Assembly: GCF_002797915.1 (NCBI RefSeq)
Contig: NZ_PGTY01000003.1
Coordinates: 186,001-250,000, forward strand
Source of the DNA: Yoonia maricola
GTDB taxonomy: Bacteria; Pseudomonadota; Alphaproteobacteria; Rhodobacterales; Rhodobacteraceae
Length of the DNA stretch: 64,000 nt
Reading direction: 5' to 3'
Shown here: positions 25,475 through 34,553 of the stretch, piece by piece
Layout of the letters: each line of letters starts with the position of its first letter
Position numbering within the stretch: the stretch's first letter is position 1
The notes under the pieces: model-generated
Seen by the model: only the letters and a program-made list of their open reading frames with translations
Told to the model about the DNA's origin: nothing
Databases searched by the model: none
Position numbers and translations under genes: made by a program

Positions 25475-25955
25475 TCTTGATCTCCCATGTCGCGACCCCC
25501 GATCAAAGGGCCACCATTTAACGACGGTTTGCCCGCCTTACAGTGATAGCTGAGCATGAATGATCCCGGTTTCCAAGTCAGAACATGCGCAGCCGGTTGT
25601 TTGACGCCGCAAACTGACGCCAGATTGGCCTCGCGCTTTTCCGAATGCTCAGAGAAGCGGCAAGTCGATGCGTAGCGAAAGAAATTCATGCGCATAGGTC
25701 AATCATGGATATCTGGGCGCTTACCGACTGAAACGGCGCAACGGTTCCTTCCGTACAAAGTATTTATATTGTTTTTCATCTACTTATAGTGTTGTCAGGT
25801 CCAATTTCATTGATCTGGACGCTTGTTTTGGCTATACTCATGCAATCAAACTGGCCCTATTGGGAGTGACAGAGATTTAGGCAAGGTGTCAGAAATCGGG
25901 CGATGCAGATTTGGATTCGCGCAGCCCGCCCCCACACATTGATGGAGCATCGGAC
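25475..25955. promoter_or_regulatory. tauA-tpa divergent control region with candidate TauR sites
   Basis: About 480 bp without a credible gene, holding promoters for tauABC (-) and tpa (+). TauR boxes in Rhodobacter are, as I recall, direct repeats of CTGGACYTAA. Here I see CTGGACGCTT (25815-25824), TTGGCTATAC (25828-25837), CTGGCCCTAT (25851-25860), and TTGGACCTGA on the minus strand (25804-25795). The 25828 and 25851 units are 23 bp apart, the same spacing as the xsc and tauR sites. Confidence 0.5.
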
Positions 25956-27338
25956 ATGGAGACGCAGACATTCGCAAACGATCCCGAGAACGTGATCGAA
26001 GCTGACCGGGCACATGTCTGGCATCACCTAAGCCAGCACAAGCCCTACGAAACTGTGGACCCGCGCATCATCGTTGAAGGCAAAGGCCTGCGGGTATGGG
26101 ACATTAAAGGCAAAGAACACATCGACGCAGTGTCTGGCGGCGTTTGGACGGTGAATGTGGGCTATGGCCGCGCACGCATCGGCCAAGCGATGGCAGATGC
26201 AGTCACCAAGATGTGCTTTTTCGGTGGCACCGCAGGCACGATCCCCGGTGCGCAATTTGCGGAAATGCTGATCGACAAAATGCCCGGCCTTGATCGCGTT
26301 TATTATGCCAACTCTGGGTCTGAGGCGAATGAGAAGGCGTTCAAGATGGTCCGCCAGATCAGTCACAAACACTATGGCGGCAAGAAGCAAAAGATCCTTT
26401 ACCGCGAACGTGATTATCATGGGTCGACCATCGCGGCGATGTCGGCAGGTGGGCAGGATGAACGTAACGCCCAATACGGCCCCTTCACCCCCGGTTTTGT
26501 CCGGGTGCCACATTGCCTTGAGTACCGGTCGCAAGATGGGTCACTGGGTGAAGAATATGGCGCAAAAGCTGCGCAGGCGATTGAGGATGTCATCCTTGCC
26601 GAAGGCGCTGACACCATCGGCGCGCTTTGCCTTGAGCCGATCACGGCGGGCGGCGGCATTATTGTCCCGCCAAAAGGCTATTGGGAGCGGGTACAGGAAA
26701 TCTGCAAAAAGTATGATATTCTGCTGCACATCGACGAAGTCGTTTGCGGTATTGGCCGTACCGGTACTTGGTTCGGCTATCAGCAATTTGACGTGCAGCC
26801 TGATATTGTAACGATGGCCAAGGGTGTGGCCTCTGGCTATGCTGCGATTTCTTGCTGTGTCACCACGAACCGCGTGTTCGATATGTTCAAGGACGACAGC
26901 GATCACCTGGGTTATTTCCGCGATATCTCGACTTTTGGTGGCTGCACCGCTGGCCCTGCCGCCGCGATTGAGAACATGAAGATTATCGAAGAAGAAGACT
27001 TGCGCGGAAACTCTGTTGCGATGGGTGAGCATCTACAAGGCAACCTGCACAGTCTGATGGAAAAGCACAAATGGATCGGCGACGTACGCGGGATGGGCCT
27101 ATTTGCTGGGGCTGAACTGGTAAAGGATCGTCAAACGAAAGAACCTGTGGATGAAAAGTATGTCGGCGCAATCGTGGCAGATTGCATGGCGCAGGGCATC
27201 ATCATCGGTGCGACAAACCGGTCATTGCCCGGCTACAACAACACGCTGCTATTCGCACCATCTTTGATTGCCACCGCCGATGATCTTGATCAGGTCACGG
27301 CTGGCGTGGATGAAGCGATCACCCGCGTTCTGGGCTAA
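25956..27338 (+). CDS. tpa: Taurine:pyruvate aminotransferase
   Basis: A 460-residue class III PLP aminotransferase. The PLP lysine lies in DIVTMAKGVASGYAAISC (about residue 287). LLHIDEVVCGIGRTG holds the conserved Asp, and YYANSGSEANEKAFKM is the phosphate-binding region. It converts taurine and pyruvate to sulfoacetaldehyde and alanine, the first catabolic step. The first residues (METQTFANDPENVIEADRAHVWHHLSQHKPYE) fit Tpa. The ATG at 25956 has GGAG eight bases upstream, so the longer frame from 25911 is rejected. Alanine dehydrogenase, needed to regenerate pyruvate, is not in the window. Confidence 0.93.
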   Translation: METQTFANDPENVIEADRAHVWHHLSQHKPYETVDPRIIVEGKGLRVWDIKGKEHIDAVSGGVWTVNVGYGRARIGQAMADAVTKMCFFGGTAGTIPGAQFAEMLIDKMPGLDRVYYANSGSEANEKAFKMVRQISHKHYGGKKQKILYRERDYHGSTIAAMSAGGQDERNAQYGPFTPGFVRVPHCLEYRSQDGSLGEEYGAKAAQAIEDVILAEGADTIGALCLEPITAGGGIIVPPKGYWERVQEICKKYDILLHIDEVVCGIGRTGTWFGYQQFDVQPDIVTMAKGVASGYAAISCCVTTNRVFDMFKDDSDHLGYFRDISTFGGCTAGPAAAIENMKIIEEEDLRGNSVAMGEHLQGNLHSLMEKHKWIGDVRGMGLFAGAELVKDRQTKEPVDEKYVGAIVADCMAQGIIIGATNRSLPGYNNTLLFAPSLIATADDLDQVTAGVDEAITRVLG

Positions 27339-27477
27339 TATCGTATGGTGCAGGCAGGCTGAATGTCTGCACCAGCTCTATTTCCGTGCAGGGTGCGTGA
27401 AGCGTCTTCGACGTTGCATAGGTCGCAAGGCAAAGGCTGCCAAGTACAGCAATGAACGCAATCTGCAACAGTTTCAT
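27319..27477 (-). CDS. Small exported protein between tpa and tauR (52 residues)
   Basis: A 52-codon frame starting at the ATG at 27477, with GGAGATCGTCC immediately upstream as a good ribosome-binding site. The product starts MKLLQIAFIAVLGSLCLATYA, a signal-peptide-like segment, followed by about 30 residues with one Cys. Its 3' end overlaps the tpa end by 20 bp on the opposite strand. The candidate TauR decamers at 27600-27632 are oriented towards this gene, in the same order and spacing as those before xsc, which argues that it is transcribed. I know no family for it. Confidence 0.42.
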   Translation of the reverse strand: MKLLQIAFIAVLGSLCLATYATSKTLHAPCTEIELVQTFSLPAPYDISPERG

Positions 27478-27599
27478 GGACGATCTCCGGTTGGTGTGAT
27501 CATCAAACGTACCAGCGACGCCTTTCCGTCGCAAAAAACAACCGCTTGTCCGGCAAAGAAGCGCAGTGGCAGTCCGGCATAGCTTGCAGTTCTCAGCGC

Positions 27600-27632
27600 A
27601 TAGGTCCAATCTGCGAGCGTATCTAAGGCCAG
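27600..27632 (-). promoter_or_regulatory. Candidate TauR operator between tauR and the small exported ORF
   Basis: On the minus strand CTGGCCTTAG (27632-27623) is followed by TTGGACCTAT (27609-27600), 23 bp start to start. This is the same order (CTGG unit, then TTGGACC unit) and spacing as in front of xsc. It lies 4-36 bp upstream of the tauR ATG, so it would also allow autoregulation of tauR. Confidence 0.6.
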
Positions 27633-27635
27633 ACT

Positions 27636-29096
27636 ATGTCAATTTCCGTCGAAACTTTTTTTCTTGACCCCTCTGCTGAAGGCACCCTTCAGGCACGTAT
27701 TCAACAGATGGTGGCGCAGGGGATACTGGCAGGGCGCATCAGGCCGGGCGAACGCCTGCCCTCTTCACGCAAGATGGCGGCACACCTGGGCGTCAGTCGG
27801 ATCACCGTAACACTCGCTTATACAGAGCTTGTCGCCGACGACTATCTGACATCGCGCGGGCGATCAGGGTATTTCGTGTCTGAGAACGCACCCGAACCGC
27901 CAGCATTTCCGGCACAGCGTTTTACGACGGGCACAGTCGACTGGACACGCACCATCGGGCAACGCTTTACGCCGGGGTTGAGCCTCGACAAGCCTGCGGA
28001 TTGGGCGGATTACAGGTATCAATTTATCTATGGGCAAACCGATAAGACGTTGTTTGACAGCGCCAATTGGCGGCTTTGCGCGCTGCGTGCGCTAGGGATG
28101 CGTGACTTCGGGGCGTTGACCTCGGATTACTTTGACGGCGATGATCCGCAACTGGTTGACTTCATCGCGCGGCAAACGCTGCCGCGCCGAGGCATCCTTG
28201 CAAACCCAGATGAGATATTGGTCACGATGGGCGCGCAAAATGCACTTTGGCTCTCGGCACAAGTACTGCTGAACAGCCGACGCCGCGCAGCGATTGAGGA
28301 TCCGTGTTATCCTGCACTCCGCACGATCCTCACCCAGTCTCGTTGCCAATTAAGCGTCATTCCGGTTGATGAAGATGGGCTGCCACCGGCGGACCTGCCC
28401 GACCAAACCGATGTTGTCTTTACCACGCCCAGCCACCAGTGCCCAACAGCCGCAACAATGCCGCTCGCGCGCAGGCAAGCACTGTTAGACAAGGCAGAGG
28501 CCGAGGATTTCGTGATCGTTGAGGATGACTATGAGTTTGAAATGTCATTTCTCAAATCGCCGTCTCCCTCGCTCAAGTCACTCGATAAAAATGGTCGCGT
28601 CATTTACGTCGGCTCCTTTTCCAAATCGCTGTTTCCGGGTCTGCGGCTTGGTTATCTGGTTGGACCTGCGCCCTTCATCCGCGAGGCCCGTGCGCTGCGG
28701 GCCACGGTTCTGCGGCATCCGCCGGGGCATATTCAACGCACCGTCAGCTATTATCTGTCGTTAGGGCATTATGACGCGCTGGTCCGCCGGATGAGCAAAA
28801 CATATCATGAGCGGCGCAAGGTCATGGTGGATGCGCTGACCGCGCAGGGGCTGACAATCGCAGGGCAAGGCACCTATGGGGGATCATCGGTCTGGGTCAA
28901 AGCGCCGTCCGGCATCAATACAACCACCTTGGCCGCCCAACTACAGCCGCAAAGCGTATTGGTGGAACCCGGCGCGCCGTTTTTTGCGGGTGAAGCCCCG
29001 CCGCAAGAGTATCTGCGCCTCGCTTATTCATCCATTCCAGCATCGCGCATCCCCGAAGGCATACGGCTCATTGGAGAGGCAATCCGACAAAGCTAA
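27636..29096 (+). CDS. tauR: TauR, MocR/GntR-type PLP-binding transcription regulator of taurine catabolism
   Basis: 486 residues. The N-terminal winged helix-turn-helix is at about residues 14-75 (LQARIQQMVAQGILAGRIRPGERLPSSRKMAAHLGVSRITVTLAYTELV). The C-terminal fold-type I aminotransferase-like domain (about 110-480) has the PLP lysine region IYVGSFSKSLFPGLRLGYL (about 330) and VEDDYEFE (about 295). In Rhodobacter TauR activates tpa in response to taurine, acting as a sensor rather than an enzyme. It lies between tpa and xsc, all on the plus strand, and a terminator follows immediately. Confidence 0.9.
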   Translation: MSISVETFFLDPSAEGTLQARIQQMVAQGILAGRIRPGERLPSSRKMAAHLGVSRITVTLAYTELVADDYLTSRGRSGYFVSENAPEPPAFPAQRFTTGTVDWTRTIGQRFTPGLSLDKPADWADYRYQFIYGQTDKTLFDSANWRLCALRALGMRDFGALTSDYFDGDDPQLVDFIARQTLPRRGILANPDEILVTMGAQNALWLSAQVLLNSRRRAAIEDPCYPALRTILTQSRCQLSVIPVDEDGLPPADLPDQTDVVFTTPSHQCPTAATMPLARRQALLDKAEAEDFVIVEDDYEFEMSFLKSPSPSLKSLDKNGRVIYVGSFSKSLFPGLRLGYLVGPAPFIREARALRATVLRHPPGHIQRTVSYYLSLGHYDALVRRMSKTYHERRKVMVDALTAQGLTIAGQGTYGGSSVWVKAPSGINTTTLAAQLQPQSVLVEPGAPFFAGEAPPQEYLRLAYSSIPASRIPEGIRLIGEAIRQS

Positions 29097-29122
29097 TTTT
29101 TGAGACATTAAGTCTCAAAAAA
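29096..29122. terminator. Terminator between tauR and xsc
   Basis: TTTTTGAGAC-ATTAA-GTCTCAAAAA (29097-29121) is a perfect inverted repeat with a five-base loop, flanked by A and T tracts, starting right after the tauR stop. It should end tauR transcription, so xsc needs its own promoter. Confidence 0.75.
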
Positions 29123-29129
29123 ATTTACT

Positions 29130-29162
29130 CTGGCATTAGGGGCGATGTACAATTGGACCTAA
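29130..29162 (+). promoter_or_regulatory. Candidate TauR operator upstream of xsc
   Basis: CTGGCATTAG (29130-29139) and TTGGACCTAA (29153-29162) are 23 bp apart, start to start. The second unit differs at one position from the published-type CTGGACYTAA box. The pair lies 95 bp upstream of the xsc ATG and just after the tauR terminator. Confidence 0.65.
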
Positions 29163-29256
29163 CGCCTGCAACCGACAGAACTTAATGTTACCGCAACGAA
29201 GAAGGGGATTCTGCGCCCCTGATTTTCTATGGAATTTTAGGGAAGGACCCATCGCC

Positions 29257-31029
29257 ATGAAGATGACCACTGAAGAAGCTTTCGTCAAAACGCTCCAAGC
29301 GCACGGCATCCGTAACGCATTCGGGATCATCGGCTCTGCCATGATGCCTATTTCCGACATCTTTCCCAAAGCCGGGATCACTTTCTGGGACTGCGCGCAC
29401 GAAATGACCGCTGGCATGATGGCTGACGGCTACACCCGTGCGACTGGCGAAATGTCGATGATGATCGCGCAAAACGGTCCCGGCATTACCAACTTCGTGA
29501 CCTCAGTTAAAACCGCCTACTGGAACCACACACCATGCTTGCTGGTCACGCCACAAGCGGCCAACAAAACAATCGGCCAAGGTGGTTTCCAAGAAATGGA
29601 ACAGATGAACTTGTTCGCTGACTGTGTGGCTTACCAAGAAGAAGTCCGCGATCCGACACGCATCTGCGAAGTTCTGGCCCGCGTGATCTCCAAAGCGCAC
29701 CGTTTATCCGGCCCAGCCCAGATCAACATCCCACGCGATTTCTGGACACAAGTGGTCGACATCGAAATCCCCGAGCCAATTAACTTTGAAGTTTCCCCTG
29801 GCGGTACAGACTCTATCTCTGCGGCGGCCGAAATGCTGTCTTCTGCGAAGTTCCCAGTCATCCTGAACGGCGCTGGCGTTGTTCTGGCCGAAGGCGGCAT
29901 TGAAGCGTCCCGTGTGCTGGCTGAAAAACTCGACGCGCCTGTTTGCGTTGGCTATCAGCACAACGATGCGTTCCCCGGCAACCACCCGCTGTTCGCTGGT
30001 CCTTTGGGCTATAATGGATCGAAAGCTGGCATGGAACTGATCAGCAAAGCTGACGTTGTTCTGGCATTGGGCACACGTTTGAACCCATTCTCCACCCTGC
30101 CCGGTTACGGCATTGATTACTGGCCCACAAACGCCAAGATCATTCAAGTCGACATCAACCCTGACCGTATCGGCCTGACCAAGAAGGTCACCGTTGGTAT
30201 CGTAGGCGACGCAGCAAAGGTTGCGATGGGTATTACCGAACAGCTGGCTGACACAGCAGGCGATGCAGGCCGTGATGAGCGTAAGAACACAATCGCGCAG
30301 ACCAAATCTGCTTGGGCGCAGGAACTCACCTCGCTCGATCACGAGCAGGACGATCCCGGCACCACATGGAACGAGCGTGCGCGTGCAGCCCGTCCTGACT
30401 GGATGTCTCCACGCATGGCATGGCGCGCCATTCAGGCGGCAATGCCTGAGGATGCGATCATTTCATCCGACATCGGCAACAACTGCGCGATTGGGAATGC
30501 TTACCCAAGCTTCCCAACAGGTCGTAAGTATTTGGCGCCGGGTCTTTTTGGCCCATGTGGCTACGGTCTGCCCGCCATTATCGGTGCGAAAATCGGCCAA
30601 CGTGATGTACCTGTGATCGGCTTTGCTGGCGACGGCGCATTCGGCATTTCGGTGAACGAGCTGACAGCGATTGGTCGCCGTGAATGGCCCGCAATCACGC
30701 AGATCGTGTTCCGCAACTACCAGTGGGGCGCTGAAAAGCGGAACTCAACCCTTTGGTTCAACGACAACTTTGTCGGCACCGAGTTGGACACACAAGTATC
30801 CTACGCTGGCATCGCCAAAGCCTGTGGCCTGCAGGGCGTCGAGGCCCGCTCCATGGAAGAACTGACCGAAGTTCTCAAGCAAGCAATCGTTGATCAAATG
30901 GAGAACAACAAAACCACCTTGATCGAAGTCATCCTGAATCAGGAACTGGGTGAGCCGTTCCGCCGTGATGCGATGAAGAAACCTGTCGAAGTGGCCGGCA
31001 TCGACGCATCCGACATGGCGGCTGAGTAA
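29257..31029 (+). CDS. xsc: Sulfoacetaldehyde acetyltransferase
   Basis: A 590-residue thiamine-diphosphate enzyme. The N-terminal Pyr domain (MKMTTEEAFVKTLQAHGIRNAFGIIG) holds the activating Glu in WDCAHEMTAG. The C-terminal PP domain has GDGAFGISVNELTAIGRREWPAITQIVFRN (GDG...N metal site, about residue 460). It converts sulfoacetaldehyde and phosphate to acetyl phosphate and sulfite. Start at 29257, with GGAAGG upstream; the frame from 29185 is not used. It heads an operon with tauE, pta, ackA, a second tauE-like gene and possibly soe genes, with very short gaps. Confidence 0.95.
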   Translation: MKMTTEEAFVKTLQAHGIRNAFGIIGSAMMPISDIFPKAGITFWDCAHEMTAGMMADGYTRATGEMSMMIAQNGPGITNFVTSVKTAYWNHTPCLLVTPQAANKTIGQGGFQEMEQMNLFADCVAYQEEVRDPTRICEVLARVISKAHRLSGPAQINIPRDFWTQVVDIEIPEPINFEVSPGGTDSISAAAEMLSSAKFPVILNGAGVVLAEGGIEASRVLAEKLDAPVCVGYQHNDAFPGNHPLFAGPLGYNGSKAGMELISKADVVLALGTRLNPFSTLPGYGIDYWPTNAKIIQVDINPDRIGLTKKVTVGIVGDAAKVAMGITEQLADTAGDAGRDERKNTIAQTKSAWAQELTSLDHEQDDPGTTWNERARAARPDWMSPRMAWRAIQAAMPEDAIISSDIGNNCAIGNAYPSFPTGRKYLAPGLFGPCGYGLPAIIGAKIGQRDVPVIGFAGDGAFGISVNELTAIGRREWPAITQIVFRNYQWGAEKRNSTLWFNDNFVGTELDTQVSYAGIAKACGLQGVEARSMEELTEVLKQAIVDQMENNKTTLIEVILNQELGEPFRRDAMKKPVEVAGIDASDMAAE

Positions 31030-31031
31030 GC

Positions 31032-31778
31032 TTGCCATTCGACCTCGGCCCCGGCACAGCGGCGGCCCTTGCAATTGCTTTGCTGGGGGCCGCCTATGTC
31101 CGGGGCTATTCAGGTTTTGGGTTCTCAGCGATCTTCATTGCCTTCGCGGCCCTTGTGACAAACCCGCTCCCTCTCATTCCGGTGGTCTTTGCATGCGAAA
31201 TGTTGATGACAGTCTTTCAAGCCCGCGGCATTCGCGGCTACATCGACTGGCGTCGGATTTTATGGCTGCTGGTGGGGGCTGCAATCGCACTCCCTTTCTC
31301 GGTTTCGTTCATCCTGTCGGTGGGCGAGGGCACGGTGCGCATCATCATCTCGGGGATCATTCTGGTATTATCGCTTGTTCTGTTGTCAGGCTGGACGTTG
31401 CGGGCGCGGATCGGCCCGTTGGGGCACGGCGGTGTCGGCGTCCTGTCGGGCATCTGCAACAGCGCCGGGATCGGCGGCTTGCCGGTCGCCGCCTTCATGT
31501 CGGCACAGCCTATGGAAGCGGCGGTGTTTCGCGCCACCATGATCGTCTATCTCACCGGCCTCGATATGATCACAATGCCTCTTCTTTGGGCGGGCGGTCT
31601 GGTCACATGGGATACCGCACGCGGCATCGTATTGGCCTTTCCGATGCTCGCCTTAGGTGTCTGGCTGGGCGGGCGTCAGTTTTTATCCGCTTCCCCTTCG
31701 ACATTTCGGCGCTTTGCGGTGATGCTGCTGTTAGCTCTATCCCTGTTGGGACTGATGCGCGCCATTATAAGGATATGA
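31032..31778 (+). CDS. TauE/SafE family anion exporter (first copy)
   Basis: A 248-residue protein with about eight membrane helices and the family motif VRGYSGFGFSAIFIAFAAL near the N-terminus, repeated in degenerate form (LSGICNSAGIGGLPVAAF, about residue 137). The family is linked to export of sulfite, sulfoacetate or related anions. Starting 2 bp after xsc, it most likely removes toxic sulfite made by Xsc. The start is a TTG at 31032, which begins a sensible MPFDLGPGTAAALAIALLGA. Substrate is inferred from context. Confidence 0.82.
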   Translation: MPFDLGPGTAAALAIALLGAAYVRGYSGFGFSAIFIAFAALVTNPLPLIPVVFACEMLMTVFQARGIRGYIDWRRILWLLVGAAIALPFSVSFILSVGEGTVRIIISGIILVLSLVLLSGWTLRARIGPLGHGGVGVLSGICNSAGIGGLPVAAFMSAQPMEAAVFRATMIVYLTGLDMITMPLLWAGGLVTWDTARGIVLAFPMLALGVWLGGRQFLSASPSTFRRFAVMLLLALSLLGLMRAIIRI

Positions 31779-31779
31779 C

Positions 31780-32715
31780 ATGAGTTCCCCATTTCTTTCC
31801 AACCGCGAAGCTGTTGCCCCCGCCGACCTGATTGCCCGCGCCCAAGGTTTTGGCGCACCGCGCGTCGCCATCGCCCGCGCAGGATCGCCCCTGCCGATGG
31901 AAGCGGCAGAGGACGCGACCAAAGCAGGCATCATGATCCCGGTCTTCGTGGGTGAGGCGGATATGATCCGCGCAGAGGCGGACAAACTGGATTGGGATAT
32001 CTCAGGCTACGCCCTGCACGACACTACAGGCGAGGACGAGGCGGGTAAAACCGCCGCTGGCCTCTGCGGTGCAGGTGAAGCTGACGTCCTGATGAAAGGC
32101 CAGCTACACACGGATGTCTTTATGAAATCCGCCGTCAGCCGTGACGCGGGACTACGCACAGGGCAACGCTTTGTGCATATCTTCCATATCTCGCACCCAG
32201 ATGGCGGCAAACCGATGCTGATTTCGGACGCAGCGGTGAACGTGGTCCCTGATCTGGAAACGCGCCAGTCGTCCATCATCGAAGTACAAAAGCTGCTGGC
32301 CAAGCTTGGCAACGCACGGCCTAAGATCGCTATTTTATCGGCAACAGAAAGCGTCATCCCAGCGGTGCCAAGTTCAGTGGATGGACGGGCCCTTGCGGAT
32401 TGGGCGCGCGCGAACATCGAGAATGCTGATGTGTCAGGCCCATTGGCACTGGACCTGATCATGTCACCCAGTGCAGTGGCCACCAAGAAACTGACGGATG
32501 ATCCCGTTGCAGGTCAGGCAGATGCAATTATCGTACCAGATATTGTCTCTGGCAACGCGCTTTTCAAAGCGTTCGTTTATCTGACTGGCGGCTGTGCCGC
32601 AGGGGTCGTGACCGGTGCCAAAGTACCAATCCTGCTAACCTCGCGCGCTGATCCTCCGGCAGCCCGGATCGCTTCAGCGGCCCTTGCCGCAATCAGCTGT
32701 GGATTGCCGACATGA
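31780..32715 (+). CDS. pta: Phosphate acetyltransferase (short Pta/Ptb type)
   Basis: A 311-residue phosphate acyltransferase domain without the N-terminal DRTGG region of the long Pta. Characteristic stretches are DVLMKGQLHTDVFMKSAVSRDAGLRTG (about residue 100), PMLISDAAVNVVPDLETRQSSIIE (about 145) and GPLALDLIMSPSAVATKK (about 225). It converts acetyl phosphate from Xsc to acetyl-CoA for growth on taurine carbon. The stop overlaps ackA by 4 bp. Specificity for acetyl rather than butyryl groups is inferred from the xsc context. Confidence 0.88.
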   Translation: MSSPFLSNREAVAPADLIARAQGFGAPRVAIARAGSPLPMEAAEDATKAGIMIPVFVGEADMIRAEADKLDWDISGYALHDTTGEDEAGKTAAGLCGAGEADVLMKGQLHTDVFMKSAVSRDAGLRTGQRFVHIFHISHPDGGKPMLISDAAVNVVPDLETRQSSIIEVQKLLAKLGNARPKIAILSATESVIPAVPSSVDGRALADWARANIENADVSGPLALDLIMSPSAVATKKLTDDPVAGQADAIIVPDIVSGNALFKAFVYLTGGCAAGVVTGAKVPILLTSRADPPAARIASAALAAISCGLPT

Positions 32716-33776
32716 TCCTTGTTCTGAACGCTGGCTCCTCCTCGTTAAAAATCGAGGTATTTGATGAAATCTTGAATTCTCTCATCTCTGGCCGCGTGAC
32801 GAACCTTGGCACGGCAGGCGAACTCAAGCTGGGAGCAACCACAACAGCGATCACCACCCGCGACCACGCCCATGCGCTTGAACTGATGTTAGCGGCTTTG
32901 GCCGATGCAGGTTATCCAATCACCGCTTTCGCCGCTGCAGCCCACCGCATCGTGCATGGCGGCGCTGTGATGACTCAACCAGCGCGGCTGCGCCCGCCGG
33001 TGATTGCGACCATCGAAAGCGTGATCCCGCTGGCACCTTTACACAACCCCAACAACCTTGCCGGTGTCTATGCGCTGCAAAAAATCGCACCCGATCTGCC
33101 GCAATATTGCAGCTTTGGCACCGCATTCCACGCGACAAACCCAAAGGTCGCGACCCGCTATGCGATCCCGCAAACGCACCACGACGCAGGCATCCGACGT
33201 TACGGGTTTCATGGGTTGTCCTATGCCAACATGGTCGCTGATTTTGGCGATGCGCTGCCCGAACATCTGCTCGCCTTCCATCTGGGAAATGGGGCCAGCC
33301 TTTGCGCCATCCACAATGGCAAGTCGATTGCTACATCTATGGGTTATTCGCCGCTTTCTGGCCTAACGATGGGGACCCGTTCAGGCGACATCGATGGTGC
33401 AGCCGTCCTGCGTATGTCGAAATCACTGGGTGAGGATGAAACCGATCGGATGCTCAACAAAAATGGCGGCCTGCAAGCGCTTGCCGGTGACAACAACATG
33501 AAGACGTTGCTCGAGCGTGACGATGACGCCGCCAGATTTGCAGTCGAACATTTCTGTTACTGGGCCGCACGTCACGCCGGGTCTGCCATCATTGCGATGG
33601 GTGGCCTTGATGCGGTCGCGTTCACCGGTGGGATAGGAGAAAACGCCGCCCCAATTCGTGATCGGATAATGGCGTTGCTGTCCTGCTTTGGTGATGTACC
33701 TGTGCATGTCATTGCCGCCGACGAAGAAAAACAAATCGCCCGTGATGCACTCGCCTTGATGGCAGAGGGGCGCTGA
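32712..33776 (+). CDS. ackA: Acetate kinase
   Basis: A 354-residue ASKHA-fold kinase, a little shorter than E. coli AckA (400). Motifs are NAGSSSLKIEVFD at the N-terminus, HRIVHGGAVM (about residue 80), PQYCSFGTAFHATNP (about 130), HDAGIRRYGFHGLSYANM (about 155), HLGNGASLCAI (about 180), MGTRSGDIDG (about 215) and AFTGGIGENAAPIR (about 300). It can turn acetyl phosphate into acetate with ATP formation, an overflow or energy branch parallel to Pta. It overlaps pta by 4 bp and abuts the next gene. Confidence 0.92.
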   Translation: MILVLNAGSSSLKIEVFDEILNSLISGRVTNLGTAGELKLGATTTAITTRDHAHALELMLAALADAGYPITAFAAAAHRIVHGGAVMTQPARLRPPVIATIESVIPLAPLHNPNNLAGVYALQKIAPDLPQYCSFGTAFHATNPKVATRYAIPQTHHDAGIRRYGFHGLSYANMVADFGDALPEHLLAFHLGNGASLCAIHNGKSIATSMGYSPLSGLTMGTRSGDIDGAAVLRMSKSLGEDETDRMLNKNGGLQALAGDNNMKTLLERDDDAARFAVEHFCYWAARHAGSAIIAMGGLDAVAFTGGIGENAAPIRDRIMALLSCFGDVPVHVIAADEEKQIARDALALMAEGR

Positions 33777-34541
33777 ATGTTTGAAAGCCTGCTCACAGCC
33801 GTTGATCTGACAGGACAGGAATTCTTGATCCTGACCGTCATCGTTGTGGTCGCAGGCATCGTGCGTGGATTCTCGGGCTTTGCGCTCTCAGCTATCGTAA
33901 TGGCAAGTGCTGTGATTATCTTACCCCCCGTGCAATTGATCCCGATCTGCTGGTGGCTGGAAATGACCGCCTCGCTTCTGATGGCTAGGGGAGGCTGGCA
34001 AGAAGCAGACCGCGGCGTCGTACTGGGCTTGGTTATCGGATCAACGCTGGGTGTCCCCTTTGGCGTTTTGTTGACGACATCAATATCGGTCGAAGCCAGT
34101 CAACTGATCGTCCTGATCCTGATCATCGTACTGGCGATCACCCAACTGGCCAAGATTCGCCTTGCATTTCTCGCAACAAAACTTGGGCTTTACGGCTCCG
34201 GCTTTGCGGCGGGTGTCGTAACCGGGCTAGCCAGCATTGGAGGCATGATCATTGCCATCTATGTACTGTCCCAAGACGCCTCGGCGGCAAAAATGCGTGC
34301 AGCCCTAGTGCTGTTTCTTTTCATCAGCTCACTTACAACGGTTATAACACTTATCTGGTTCGGCGTTATGAATGGCACAGCGGTCGCACGCGGCCTCAGC
34401 CTTGCGATACCAACCACCATTGGTGTGATGATCGGCCAACGGCTATTCATACCACGTTTCGCCGCCTACTATCGCCCTCTCTGTCTGTCGTTGCTCTGCG
34501 CTTTGGCCGGCACTGCCCTTGTCCGTACGCAATTCGCCTGA
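33777..34541 (+). CDS. TauE/SafE family anion exporter (second copy)
   Basis: A 254-residue polytopic membrane protein with the family motif VRGFSGFALSAIVMASAVI (about residue 27) and its internal partner AAGVVTGLASIGGMIIAIYVLSQ (about 142). It is clearly a paralogue of the TauE protein four genes upstream but not a recent duplicate. It starts 1 bp after the ackA stop and lies 12 bp before soeA, so it may export another anion (acetate, sulfite or sulfate) or act in a different flux state. The specific substrate cannot be read from the sequence. Confidence 0.8.
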   Translation: MFESLLTAVDLTGQEFLILTVIVVVAGIVRGFSGFALSAIVMASAVIILPPVQLIPICWWLEMTASLLMARGGWQEADRGVVLGLVIGSTLGVPFGVLLTTSISVEASQLIVLILIIVLAITQLAKIRLAFLATKLGLYGSGFAAGVVTGLASIGGMIIAIYVLSQDASAAKMRAALVLFLFISSLTTVITLIWFGVMNGTAVARGLSLAIPTTIGVMIGQRLFIPRFAAYYRPLCLSLLCALAGTALVRTQFA

Positions 34542-34553
34542 AAGGTCCTTTAG

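Noticed and set aside
25471..25695. 74-codon minus-strand frame upstream of tauA
   Set aside because: No homology, weak start, and it overlaps the tauA start and control region.
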